From NCBI GenBank assembly GCA_015062205.1, contig SUVB01000003.1:1-60186 (forward strand): DNA of 60,186 nt, given 5' to 3'. The notes below the pieces were generated by a model that saw only the letters and a list, made by a program, of their open reading frames with translations, did no database searches and was not told where the DNA came from. This document shows positions 36,421-44,618 of the stretch, one piece after another. Within the stretch, counting starts at the first letter, position 1; every line of letters begins with the position of its first letter. The DNA is from Desulfovibrio desulfuricans. Its GTDB lineage: Bacteria > Desulfobacterota > Desulfovibrionia > Desulfovibrionales > Desulfovibrionaceae. The translations under genes were made by a program, and so were the position numbers.

Positions 36421-37258
36421 GAGCGCAGTATGGCACAACCGTTCAGAATGTGAAAGCGACGCTGCGGCAGTTGCGGCTCCGCCCCCGGCGCATGTCTGGC
36501 GTTTCGGCACGGTGACGTCCTGTCTGGACGCGGCCGCGCATCTGGCGGATCGCGGCCTGCTGCCGCCCTGGGGCAGCGTGCAGGCGGCCGTGCAGACAGC
36601 GGGGCGGGGGCAGCTCAGGCGGCGTTGGCAGTCGCCTCCCGGCAATCTGTATGTTGCGTTGCGCCTGCCCCCCGCGCCTCCCTTCGCCGGAACCGAGGCG
36701 GCCCCGGCCGTGGGCATGCTGCTGGCTGAATCCCTGCGGGCCGCAGGCTGGCCCGTGCTGCTCAAATGGCCCAATGACCTTGTTCTCTGCGCTGACGGGC
36801 GCACCCCCGGCAAGGTGGCGGGCATCCTTCTGGAAGAGCGGGGCGGGGTGCTGCTGGCGGGTGTCGGCGTCAATGTGCTCTGGGCTCCGCCGCGCGCGGA
36901 GATGCGCGCCGAGGCGGCACTTGAGGCCGTTTGCCTCGGGCAATGGCCGCGCCCCGGCGGGCGGCCCCTGCCCACGGCCGAAGAATTGTGGCGATGCCTT
37001 GTAACTCGCCTGCATTCAGCATATAGTATTCTCCGCTCTTCCCCCGGGGAATGGAGAAAACGCGCCGAGGCCCTGCTGCTCTGGCGCGGCCGTCATGTGG
37101 AACTGCATGACGGAACCCGCAGCGTATGCGGCCGCCTGGCCGGTCTCGGGCCTTCCGGCGGTCTTTTGCTGGAATGCGCGGGCGTCATTGACGAGTTCTT
37201 CAGCGGCAGCCTGCATCTGTTCCGTGCAGCGGATGATGCTGCGGGCGCGGCACTCTGA
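36419..37258 (+). CDS. birA: biotin-[acetyl-CoA-carboxylase] ligase
   Basis: A 279-residue catalytic-domain-only biotin ligase; there is no N-terminal HTH, so it cannot be a BirA-type repressor. Seen: QTAGRGQLRRRWQSPPGNLY (usual GRGRxxRxWxSPxGxxxxS), LLKWPNDLV, GKVAGILLE, and GVGVNV. ATG 36419 (MSAVWHNRSE) is taken as the start; it overlaps the divergent nucleotidyltransferase ATG. An internal start closer to VWRFGTVTSC is possible. It lies 91 bp before the pyruvate carboxylase, its likely substrate. Confidence 0.9.
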   Translation: MSAVWHNRSECESDAAAVAAPPPAHVWRFGTVTSCLDAAAHLADRGLLPPWGSVQAAVQTAGRGQLRRRWQSPPGNLYVALRLPPAPPFAGTEAAPAVGMLLAESLRAAGWPVLLKWPNDLVLCADGRTPGKVAGILLEERGGVLLAGVGVNVLWAPPRAEMRAEAALEAVCLGQWPRPGGRPLPTAEELWRCLVTRLHSAYSILRSSPGEWRKRAEALLLWRGRHVELHDGTRSVCGRLAGLGPSGGLLLECAGVIDEFFSGSLHLFRAADDAAGAAL

Positions 37259-37349
37259 ACAAAACGCTTCCCTGCCGCCGCATGAGGCGCGGCGGGCTTC
37301 CTCATAACGCCAGGGCATGCGCTGCACTGGAACAAAAGGGCTGAAATTC

Positions 37350-40300
37350 ATGGCCAACAAGACATTTGCGGAAGTTCAGAACTTTCTGAAAGGCAAGGTG
37401 ATTCTGGTCGCCAACCGGGGCATCCCCGCCCGGCGCATCTGCCGTTCCATACGGGAACGCTTTGACGCCGTGGCGGCCATGACCGCCACGGACGTGGACA
37501 AGACGGCCCCGGCCGCCTCGGCCGCACAGGAGTTGCTGCTGCTGGGGCCTGAAGCCCGCGCCTACCTTGATATCGACCGCATCATCGCCAAGGCCAAGCA
37601 ACGCGGCGTGGTCGGCATCCACCCCGGCTGGGGCTTTGCCTCCGAGGACACGCGCTTTCCCGAACGCTGCAAGGCGGCGGGCATCACCTTCATCGGCGCC
37701 ACCGCCGAGGCCATGAACCTTCTGGGCAACAAGGTGCAGGCCAGGGAAGTGGCCCGCAAGCTCGGCATCCCCGTGGTGCCCGGTTCCGAGGGCGCGGTGG
37801 ACATACCCACCGCCCGCAGGCTCATCAAGGAGATCGGCCTGCCCATCATGCTCAAGGCCGAGGGCGGCGGCGGCGGGCGCGGCATCTTTGCCATCCACAA
37901 CGAGGCTGAACTGGAGGACGCCTTCTTCAAGGCCTCCACCATGGCTCAGGCCTCGTTCGGCAACCCGCGCCTTTTTGTGGAGAAATTCCTCGCCGATGTG
38001 CGGCATATCGAAATTCAGGTCATCGCCGACATGTACGGCAATGTTTTCGCGTTTGACGAACGCGACTGCACCGTACAGCGCAACCACCAGAAACTCATTG
38101 AAATCACGCCGTCGCCCTGGTCCGGCATCACGCGCAAGCTGCGCGACCGCCTCAAGGACTACGCCCGCCGCCTGGTGCGCGCCGTTGGCTACCATTCTCT
38201 GGCTACAGTGGAATTTCTGGTCACGCCCGACGGCACGCCCTATCTCATTGAGGTGAACACGCGCCTGCAGGTGGAGCACGGCATCACCGAAAGCCGCTAC
38301 GGCATCGATCTGGTGGAAGAGCAGATCGCCGTGGCCTTCGGGGCGGAACTGCGCTACCGCGAGGAAAATCTGCGTCCCTCGTACTGCGCCATGCAGGTGC
38401 GCATCAACTGCGAGAACCCGCAGGACAATTTTGCGCCCAATTCCGGCCTGATATCGCGCTATGTGTCGCCCGGCGGCCCCGGCGTGCGGCTGGATTCCAA
38501 CATCTGCGCAGGCTACGAGTTCCCGGCCAACTACGATTCGGCGGGCGCGCTGCTCATCTCCTACGCCACGGACTGGGAAAAGGTGCTGGCCATCATGGCC
38601 CGCGCCCTCAGCGAATACGCCATCGGCGGCATCAAGACCACGATTCCCTTCTACCGTCAGGTGCTCAAGCACCCGCTGTTCCGCAAGGGCGAGATCAACA
38701 CCTATTTCATCGCCGACCATCCGGAGCTCATGGCCTATACAGACCTGGCCCCGGAGGGGGAACGTCTGGCCAAGCTGGTGGCCGAAATCTCGGCCAAGGG
38801 CTACAACCCCTTTGTGCAGCTGGGACAGTACCGTTCCATTGACACGCCGGCCCTCGGCGAGTTCGCGCCCGTGCTGCCGCCCATCGACACGGCGGCGCGC
38901 CGCAGGCCCTCGCCCTATCCCCAAGGCGACCGCAGGGCCACGCTCGACTTCATCCGCGGCTCGGGCAGCGTGCACTTCACCGATACAACCACGCGCGACC
39001 AGACGCAGTCCAACTCGGGCAACCGCTTCCGGCTGGCCGAAGACCGCCTGCTCGGCCCCTATCTGGACAACGTGGGCTTCTTCTCGCTGGAAAACGGCGG
39101 CGGGGCGCATTTCCATGTGGCCATGCTGGCCAACATGACCTACCCTTTCAGCGAGGCGCGGGAGTGGAAGCACTTTGCGCCCAAAACCCTCAAGCAGCTG
39201 CTGGTGCGCTCCACCAACGTGCTGGGCTACACGCCCCAGCCGCGCAATCTCATGCTCAAGACGGGCGAAATGATCTGCGACCACTATCAGGTGGTGCGCT
39301 GTTTCGACTTCCTCAATCATGTGGAAAACATGCGGCCCATCGCCGAGGTGGTGATGAGCCGGGGGGACGTCATCTTTGAGCCCGCGCTCTCCATGTCGTA
39401 CGCCAAGGGGTTTGACGTCAAGCACTATCTTGACGTGACCGAGGCCATGCTGCGCATGGTGGCCGGGGTCATGGGCGGCAGCCTGAAGGACGCCTCGCGC
39501 AACATCATCCTCGGCATGAAGGACATGGCCGGCATTTGCCCGCCGCGCTTCCTGAAGGAGCTTATCGCCGCGCTGCGCAAGGCCTGGCCCGAGCTGGTGC
39601 TGCACTATCACCGGCACTACACCGACGGCCTGTTCGTGCCGGCCTGCGGGGCGGCCGCCCAGGCGGGGGCGCATATCATCGACGTGGCGCTCGGCTCCTC
39701 GGTGCGTTCCTACGGACAGGGCGACGTGCTCGCCACCATGGCCTACATGGAAGACGAGCTGGGCCTCAAGTGCACCCTGGACAAGGACGCCCTGCGCGAC
39801 GCCAACTTTGTCTGCAAGCAGATCATGCCCTACTATGACCGCTATTGCCCCACCTATTTCCGGGGCATAGACTATGACGTGACCCGGCACGGCATGCCCG
39901 GCGGGGCCACGTCTTCCTCGCAGGAAGGGGCCATGAAGCAGGGCTACATCCACCTTCTGCCCTACATGCTCAAGTTTCTGGAGGGGACGCGGCAGATTGT
40001 GCGCTACCACGATGTGACGCCCGGTTCGCAGATTACCTGGAACACGGCCTTCCTGGCTGTGACGGGCGCCTGGAAACGCGGCGGCGAGGATGAGGTGCGC
40101 TATCTGCTCGAAGTGCTGGGGGAGGCCACCCACACGCCCGAAAACGAACTGACGGAAGAAATGCGCCGCGCCCGCCTGAACATCTACCGGGACTGCAACG
40201 ACGCCTTCCGCAATCTGCTGCTCGGCAAGTTCGGCAAGCTGCCCCTGGGCTTCCCTGCGGACTGGGTGTACCGCAGCGCCTTCGGCTCCGACTGGAAGAG

Positions 40301-41051
40301 CGCCATTGCCAACCGCACGGAGGCCTCCCCCCTGGAATCCCTGTCCGACGTCAACCTGGCCGCCGAGGAAAAAGCCTGCGCCGACATCCTCAAGCGCAAG
40401 CCCACGGATGAGGAGTTCGTGCTTTACCTCAACCATCCTGCGGACGCGCTGAAGACCATCCAGTTCCGCGCGCAGTACGGCGACCCCAACAATCTGCCGC
40501 TGCACGTCTGGTTTGAGGGCATGAAGGTGGGGCAGGACCTCTATTTCAACGACAGCAGCGGCAAGCCGCACCATCTGCACCTGCTGGGCATTTCCCGCCC
40601 CAACCCGGCGGGCATGTCCGTCTGCCGCTATGTGCTGGACTCCGAATTCCTCAACTGCGAGGTGCAGGTGGCCCAGCCCACGGGCGCGGCGACTGCGGGC
40701 GTGGTCATGGCCGACCCGGCGGACAGGTACCAGGTGGCCGCGCCCAGCAACGGCGATTTGTGGGTCATGTACGTGCATCCCGGCGATGTGGTCAAGGCCG
40801 GCGAGGAACTCTTCAACGTGTCCATCATGAAGCAGGAAAAGGCCGTTCTTGCCCCTGTGGACGGCATGGTGAAGCGCGTGCTCAAGACCGCCGACTTCAA
40901 GGAAAGCAAGAAGATGGTTTCCGTCAGGGAGGGCGAGCTCATCGTGGAGTTGGGGCCGGTGCCCCGCATTTGCGGCAACGAGGCCTGCGGCCAGCCCATT
41001 CCCATGGACAATATCGCCTTCTGCCCCTACTGCGGCACGCGCGTGGGCTGA
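37350..41051 (+). CDS. pyc: pyruvate carboxylase with C-terminal zinc ribbon
   Basis: A 1233-residue single-chain biotin carboxylase that would make oxaloacetate from pyruvate. Biotin-carboxylase domain (about 1-460): ILVANRGIPARRICRSI, LKAEGGGGGRGIFAI, FDERDCTVQRNHQK, EVNTRLQVEHGITES. Carboxyltransferase domain (about 530-1050): FTDTTTRDQTQSN, a variant of the usual LTDTTMRDAHQS, then FEPALSMSYAKGFD. Biotinyl domain near 1160: FNVSIMKQEKAVLAPVDG, with MKQ in place of MKM. The last 30 residues add CGNEACGQPIP and FCPYCGTRVG, two CxxC knuckles not part of standard pyruvate carboxylases. ATG 37350 fits; a 11-codon extension is less likely. birA is directly upstream. Confidence 0.85.
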   Translation: MANKTFAEVQNFLKGKVILVANRGIPARRICRSIRERFDAVAAMTATDVDKTAPAASAAQELLLLGPEARAYLDIDRIIAKAKQRGVVGIHPGWGFASEDTRFPERCKAAGITFIGATAEAMNLLGNKVQAREVARKLGIPVVPGSEGAVDIPTARRLIKEIGLPIMLKAEGGGGGRGIFAIHNEAELEDAFFKASTMAQASFGNPRLFVEKFLADVRHIEIQVIADMYGNVFAFDERDCTVQRNHQKLIEITPSPWSGITRKLRDRLKDYARRLVRAVGYHSLATVEFLVTPDGTPYLIEVNTRLQVEHGITESRYGIDLVEEQIAVAFGAELRYREENLRPSYCAMQVRINCENPQDNFAPNSGLISRYVSPGGPGVRLDSNICAGYEFPANYDSAGALLISYATDWEKVLAIMARALSEYAIGGIKTTIPFYRQVLKHPLFRKGEINTYFIADHPELMAYTDLAPEGERLAKLVAEISAKGYNPFVQLGQYRSIDTPALGEFAPVLPPIDTAARRRPSPYPQGDRRATLDFIRGSGSVHFTDTTTRDQTQSNSGNRFRLAEDRLLGPYLDNVGFFSLENGGGAHFHVAMLANMTYPFSEAREWKHFAPKTLKQLLVRSTNVLGYTPQPRNLMLKTGEMICDHYQVVRCFDFLNHVENMRPIAEVVMSRGDVIFEPALSMSYAKGFDVKHYLDVTEAMLRMVAGVMGGSLKDASRNIILGMKDMAGICPPRFLKELIAALRKAWPELVLHYHRHYTDGLFVPACGAAAQAGAHIIDVALGSSVRSYGQGDVLATMAYMEDELGLKCTLDKDALRDANFVCKQIMPYYDRYCPTYFRGIDYDVTRHGMPGGATSSSQEGAMKQGYIHLLPYMLKFLEGTRQIVRYHDVTPGSQITWNTAFLAVTGAWKRGGEDEVRYLLEVLGEATHTPENELTEEMRRARLNIYRDCNDAFRNLLLGKFGKLPLGFPADWVYRSAFGSDWKSAIANRTEASPLESLSDVNLAAEEKACADILKRKPTDEEFVLYLNHPADALKTIQFRAQYGDPNNLPLHVWFEGMKVGQDLYFNDSSGKPHHLHLLGISRPNPAGMSVCRYVLDSEFLNCEVQVAQPTGAATAGVVMADPADRYQVAAPSNGDLWVMYVHPGDVVKAGEELFNVSIMKQEKAVLAPVDGMVKRVLKTADFKESKKMVSVREGELIVELGPVPRICGNEACGQPIPMDNIAFCPYCGTRVG

Positions 41052-41168
41052 TGCCGCCCTGTTCGAGATTTTGTAGACAGTTTTCTGTTGGCGCGGTAGA
41101 ATTGCTGCAAATGTAACGGTTCTGTTTCCCAACCCCCCATAAAACCAAAGTCTCACAAAGTGTCATAG

Positions 41169-41210
41169 AGTCCATTAAGTGTTGAACTTAATGGACTTTT
41201 TATTTTTTTT
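41169..41210 (+). terminator. Rho-independent terminator before the island integrase
   Basis: An 11-bp stem (AGTCCATTAAG / CTTAATGGACT) with a 7-nt loop is followed by TTTTTATTTTTTTT on the plus strand. It ends the GC-rich pyc transcription unit and marks the change to lower-GC island DNA. It may lie at or inside the left attachment region; I see no tRNA gene there. Confidence 0.75.
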
Positions 41211-41255
41211 AGGTATTGCAAGTCTTGTGAAGCCTTGTCGGGTCCTTGAAAAAAT

Positions 41256-41277
41256 GGTCCCACTTGTGGTACCACTT
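41256..41277. repeat. direct repeat upstream of the integrase, possible arm site
   Basis: Two 10-bp copies, GGTCCCACTT (41256-41265) and GGTACCACTT (41268-41277), lie head to tail 2 bp apart, 47 bp before the integrase ATG. Short direct repeats here often are arm-type integrase sites; this role is inference. Confidence 0.35.
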
Positions 41278-41323
41278 TTTCCGGTTGTGACCGGAATGAA
41301 AAAGTAAGCTGCAGGAGGCGTCC

Positions 41324-42514
41324 ATGGCTGTCGGTCTGACGGATGCGGCAATAAAGGCTGCAAAGCCCAAAGATAAAAGATACACGTTATTTGATACCGG
41401 CGGCTTGTATCTGGAGATTGCCCCCAACGGGAGCAAATGGTGGCGCCTGCGATACCGAAAGGATGGCAGAACGAAGAAGATATCCTTGGGCGTCTATCCT
41501 GTCGTCAGTCTCAAAAATGCTCGTGAAAAGCGAGATGCGGCACGTACGCTGGTTGCCAATGGCGGAGATCCTCAGGATGAGAAGGTGACGGCAAAAGGAC
41601 GAAGGCTTCTGCCGACTTTTCAATCTGTTGCCGAGGAATGGTTTGCTGTAAAATGCGGAACCTGGTCCGCAAGCAATGTGAGAACGATACGGCAGCGTCT
41701 TGATTGTTATCTCCTGAAAAATATTCCCGACAAGCCGTTTTCGGAACTGACGACGCAGGATTTTCTCAAGGTGTTGCGAAAGGTCGAGGAAAGGGGAAGA
41801 TTGCAGACCACTCACCGACTTGCTCAGCTGTGTGGACAAGTGGCGCGTTTTGCAAGAATTTCCGGCATAATTACGTATGATCCCGTTCAGGGAATTTCCG
41901 AGGTGTTGAAACCGGCGCGGGAAAAGCATCAGTCGACGATTACCGATCCGCAGGAAATCGGGCGTCTGCTCGAGATTATCAATTCGTATCCCGGGTGTTC
42001 GGTGACATTGATGGCACTGCGCATTATGCCCTATGTGTTTGTCCGTTCCGGTGAACTTCGCGGGGCAAAATGGGAGGAAATTGATTTTGATTCGGCAAGC
42101 TGGATTATCCCTGCCGAAAGGATGAAGATGCGTCGGGAACACATTGTCCCGTTATCCCGCCAGGCGGCCGGCCTGTTTGCCGAGCTGCGCAGGTTCACTC
42201 CGGGGGATCTCTGTTTTCCCAGCCCGGTGGCTCCGTCGCAGTGCATTACCGATGTCGCGCTGCTGAAGCGGCTCAGAAGCCTTGGGTACGACCGTGAGTC
42301 CATGTGCATACACGGATTTCGGAGCATGGCCTCCACCATTCTGAATGAACAGGGATACCGTCCGGACATTATAGAGATGCAGCTGGCTCATGCCGATGCG
42401 AACCATATTCGGGCAGCATATAACCATGCGAGGTATTTTGAGGAAAGAAGAAAAATGATGCAGGATTGGGCCGATCATCTGGATACACTGCGGGAACAAT
42501 ACAGAAATTCTTGA
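41324..42514 (+). CDS. P4-type tyrosine integrase
   Basis: A 396-residue site-specific recombinase. The N-terminal arm-binding domain reads LTDAAIKAAKPKDKRYTLFD then GLYLEIAPNGSKWWRLRYR. The catalytic domain shows Arg in FVRSGELRGAKWEEID, the HGFRSMAST box (His and second Arg), LAHADANHIRAAYNHARYF (His and nucleophile Tyr). It integrates a genomic island, commonly at a tRNA or tmRNA 3' end, which I do not find here. AGGAGG lies 6 nt before the ATG. It is the first gene of the island and points inward. Confidence 0.95.
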   Translation: MAVGLTDAAIKAAKPKDKRYTLFDTGGLYLEIAPNGSKWWRLRYRKDGRTKKISLGVYPVVSLKNAREKRDAARTLVANGGDPQDEKVTAKGRRLLPTFQSVAEEWFAVKCGTWSASNVRTIRQRLDCYLLKNIPDKPFSELTTQDFLKVLRKVEERGRLQTTHRLAQLCGQVARFARISGIITYDPVQGISEVLKPAREKHQSTITDPQEIGRLLEIINSYPGCSVTLMALRIMPYVFVRSGELRGAKWEEIDFDSASWIIPAERMKMRREHIVPLSRQAAGLFAELRRFTPGDLCFPSPVAPSQCITDVALLKRLRSLGYDRESMCIHGFRSMASTILNEQGYRPDIIEMQLAHADANHIRAAYNHARYFEERRKMMQDWADHLDTLREQYRNS

Positions 42515-42588
42515 CAACCTCCCCGTAAAGACATTGTCACAATGGTAATTGACACGTAGTTAACGCTGCTGTCCTTGGAACGGTTGTG

Positions 42589-42960
42589 TTAAATCGCGCC
42601 CCTTGCAAAAACAGCAGCTGCTTTCTTGAAAAACTCAATTTCAAGGCGCATGGATTTTACTTCAGTGCGCAGTTTTTGAACCTCAAGTTCGAGATTGGAT
42701 ACAGGTGTCGATGGTGTAATAGCAGGTGCGGATGTTCCTGGCTGTTGTGATTGCGCTGTCTCAGCAGTGGTACCTTTTGTGATATAATCCTCGACAAGAC
42801 TGAGAGGCCAGACGGCATTCCGTTCGGAAATTCTTACCGGCTGCGGAATACGTCCATCCTTTATCATCGAATAAAATTTCGCTTTGCTGATTCCGAGGCG
42901 GGTATAGAAATCCTTGGCATGAATATACCTGTCTCCAGGCTGTAATTTCGGGATTTGCAT
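42589..42960 (-). CDS. AlpA-family HTH regulator / excisionase-like
   Basis: A 123-residue protein. The N-terminal AlpA/Phage_AlpA helix-turn-helix reads YIHAKDFYTRLGISKAKFYS then MIKDGRIPQPVRISERN and VWPLSLVEDYI. A Thr/Ser/Pro linker and a C-terminal coiled coil (LELEVQKLRTEVKSMRLEIE) follow. ATG 42960 is supported by AGGAG 7 nt upstream; the open frame continues 60 codons upstream, but that part is the TnpB remnant. It is convergent with the integrase and would control integrase expression or excision. It has the shared island promoter at 43013-43041. Confidence 0.85.
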   Translation of the reverse strand: MQIPKLQPGDRYIHAKDFYTRLGISKAKFYSMIKDGRIPQPVRISERNAVWPLSLVEDYITKGTTAETAQSQQPGTSAPAITPSTPVSNLELEVQKLRTEVKSMRLEIEFFKKAAAVFARGAI

Positions 42961-43012
42961 TGAGATTCTCCTGCGCACCGAAAGTGTGATATTGGAAGAA
43001 AAAAGATAGGTT

Positions 43013-43041
43013 CTTATACCATAAATAGAACCCCAATTCAA
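43013..43041 (-). promoter_or_regulatory. shared-type island promoter upstream of the AlpA-like gene
   Basis: Read leftward: -35 TTGAAT, 17-bp spacer ending TATGG, -10 TATAAG. It belongs to a set of four closely similar promoters in the island (others at 44619, 46341 and 57781). Expected start of transcription is near 43006, 46 nt before the AlpA-like ATG. Confidence 0.65.
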
Positions 43042-43069
43042 GTTTTTTGATGAAAAATTTTTGTGACGA

Positions 43070-43300
43070 GGAAGAACTCTGCTGTCGATATCCGTAAGGC
43101 TCGAATACTCGCCAACGGCTATCGCGTCCCGCCCTCGCAAAACTCGCAGGCCTTCAGCATGAATATTGAGCGCGGCAGTTCTGTCCCGGTCGTGAATCGT
43201 ACCGTAGCCGGGACATGTTCACCGTCTTTCACGCAGAACCCTGACAGCGGCGTTTTTCCGGCCACAGACACAGCATGTCTGGGGGGAAGCGAAGAATCTC
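43070..43300 (-). pseudogene. decayed TnpB (IS200/IS605 OrfB) 3' end
   Basis: Read leftward, one frame gives RFFASPQTCCVCGRKN, then an in-frame TGA where Trp is expected, then TCPGYGTIHDRDRTAALNI and HAEGLRVLRGRDA. This is the C-terminal zinc ribbon and RuvC-III Asp region (HDRDxxAAxNI) of TnpB. The second knuckle has Tyr where Cys is expected (CPGYG for CPxCG). The 5' part and mobility ends are missing. The remnant reads on, in frame, into the region before the AlpA-like gene. Confidence 0.8.
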
Positions 43301-43330
43301 TGCTGTGGTTAGGCTCGCTACTGAGAACAG

Positions 43331-43358
43331 CGAAGCATCCCCATGTGTATGGGGAACC
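43331..43358 (-). repeat. isolated hairpin resembling a type I-E CRISPR repeat
   Basis: Read leftward: GGTTCCCCATACACATGGGG then ATGCTTCG. The palindrome CCCCAT/ATGGGG and the start GGTTCCCC are like type I-E repeats, but the usual end (GAACCG) is missing and there is no second copy. It may instead be a TnpB-element end or a terminator of the phosphoesterase gene. Confidence 0.3.
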
Positions 43359-43383
43359 ATGTCCTTAAAAGAAGGTTAGCTGT

Positions 43384-43980
43384 TTAGGTTCCCGGTGAGA
43401 GTCCCGCCTCCTGATCGTCCTCTTCGCGAATTTCGGGGCTTTTGAATTCCGGCAGTTCCGCCATCCGCAGGAGGACCTGTTCGAGACGCGCGGGCCTGAA
43501 GTCCCAGACGTCGACGCCCATGTCCATCTGGCGGGTGTTGCCGGGGATGCGTCCGTGGACATGCCCGTAGAGCTGGATTGCGCCGGAAAACTCCATGTTC
43601 CAAGTCATCATGGGGTAGTGGCAGAGCACCATGCGTACGGCCTTGCCGTCCGCCGTCTGTGCGGTCGTCTGAAATATGGGTGGCAGGACGCCGGTGAATG
43701 CCTCGGAAAGCAGCCCGGGATGCCGCATGTCGTGGTTGCCGGGAATGAGGAACTTTTTCCCGGGAAGCGTCCGGATGCGCTTTACGATACGCACCACATC
43801 CTCCATGCCTCCGAAGGCCACGTCGCCAAGATGATACACGGTGTCATTTTGGCGGACGCAGGAAGCCCAGTTGTCGAACATGCATTCATTCATCTCGAAG
43901 ACAGACTGAAAGGGGCGTCGGCAGTACCGCAGTATCTTCTCGTGTCCGAAATGCGTGTCGGATATCAGGTAGATTGCCAT
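43384..43980 (-). CDS. calcineurin-like metallophosphoesterase
   Basis: A 198-residue enzyme with all family metal motifs: ISDTHFGHEKIL (D-x-H), HLGDVAFGG (GD), IPGNHDMRH (GNHD), CHYPMM and LYGHVHGRIPG (GHVH). It is the small YfcE/phage-type subgroup, often found in mobile DNA. ATG 43980 has GGAG 8 nt upstream. Its substrate is unknown. It follows the RNase HI gene on the same strand, with an orphan CRISPR-repeat-like sequence between them. Confidence 0.9.
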   Translation of the reverse strand: MAIYLISDTHFGHEKILRYCRRPFQSVFEMNECMFDNWASCVRQNDTVYHLGDVAFGGMEDVVRIVKRIRTLPGKKFLIPGNHDMRHPGLLSEAFTGVLPPIFQTTAQTADGKAVRMVLCHYPMMTWNMEFSGAIQLYGHVHGRIPGNTRQMDMGVDVWDFRPARLEQVLLRMAELPEFKSPEIREEDDQEAGLSPGT

Positions 43981-44066
43981 GGATAGCTCCACCTCAATTC
44001 TATGTCTCTTAGAACGGCCACACTTCCCTGCGGGGGAGCTGTGCCGGTGACGAACGCGCCTGCGTA

Positions 44067-44098
44067 GTTTCGATCCACGCTCCAGCACGGGGAGCGAC
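44067..44098 (-). CRISPR. orphan single type I-C CRISPR repeat
   Basis: Read leftward this 32-nt segment starts GTCGCTCCCCGTG and ends GCGTGGATCGAAAC, with the internal palindrome CGCTCC/GGAGCG. Length, the GTCGC start and the GTGGATTGAAAC-like end are those of type I-C repeats. There is a single copy, with no second repeat, spacers or type I-C cas genes in the window. It lies in the gap between the RNase HI and phosphoesterase genes. Confidence 0.6.
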
Positions 44099-44115
44099 TG
44101 CGGCACTCCTGAAAG

Positions 44116-44586
44116 TTACGCATTGTACCCTTCGTCTTCCGGGAGGATCAGCCGTGACGCCTGCGTTCTCGCGAGAGTGTCGCAGCGTTCATTCTCCGGA
44201 TGCCCTGCATGTCCCTTGAGCCAGCGCATTTTGACCTTGTGCGTCGCGAGCAGGGGAAGCAGCCTCTGCCAGAGATCCATATTGAGTACGGGCTTTCTGT
44301 CGGACTTCACCCAGCCCTTATTCTGCCAGGATTGGATCCAGCCTTTTTCCACGCTGTCGCAGACATACCGCGAATCGCTCCACACTTCAGCCTCGGAGGG
44401 CTCCTTCAGGAACTGCAGGGCTTCCACAACGGCCAGAATCTCCATGCGGTTGTTCGTCGTGAGGGCATAGCCTCCGGAAATCTCAAATTTGTAATGGCCT
44501 GATTCGTCCTTGATCACGGCGGCCCAACCGCCGGGCCCGGGATTGCCCAGACAGGATCCGTCAGTATGGATTATGACCTTCTGCAT
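44116..44586 (-). CDS. rnhA: ribonuclease HI
   Basis: A 156-residue enzyme that cuts RNA in RNA:DNA hybrids. The catalytic residues are seen: Asp in IIHTDGSCLGNPGPGGW, Glu in TTNNRMEILAVVEAL, Asp in VWSDSRYVCDSVEKGW, and Asp in GHPENERCDTLA, with His in WLKGHAGH. ATG 44586 has GGAGG 5 nt upstream; a 10-codon extension is unlikely. It is carried by the island, next to a primase-containing replication set, so it is likely a second copy. The shared island promoter lies at 44619-44647. Confidence 0.95.
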   Translation of the reverse strand: MQKVIIHTDGSCLGNPGPGGWAAVIKDESGHYKFEISGGYALTTNNRMEILAVVEALQFLKEPSEAEVWSDSRYVCDSVEKGWIQSWQNKGWVKSDRKPVLNMDLWQRLLPLLATHKVKMRWLKGHAGHPENERCDTLARTQASRLILPEDEGYNA

Positions 44587-44618
44587 TTGGCCCTCCAGAT
44601 TTACATTCAGGTGCAATT

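Noticed and set aside
35305..36975. 556-residue version of the CCA-type nucleotidyltransferase
   Set aside because: The upstream part is antisense to birA and low complexity; the enzyme fold starts at ATG 36420.
37302..41156. A 1284-residue antisense frame opposite pyruvate carboxylase
   Set aside because: It mirrors the GC-rich codon pattern of pyc on the other strand and has the His/Gly/Val/Arg-rich composition typical of such shadows. Similar long shadows opposite gatB, the Lon-like, Srf-like and HD genes were dropped for the same reason.
42589..43140. 183-residue version of the AlpA-like protein
   Set aside because: The first 60 codons are the reading-through of the TnpB remnant; the ribosome site and HTH start are at 42960.
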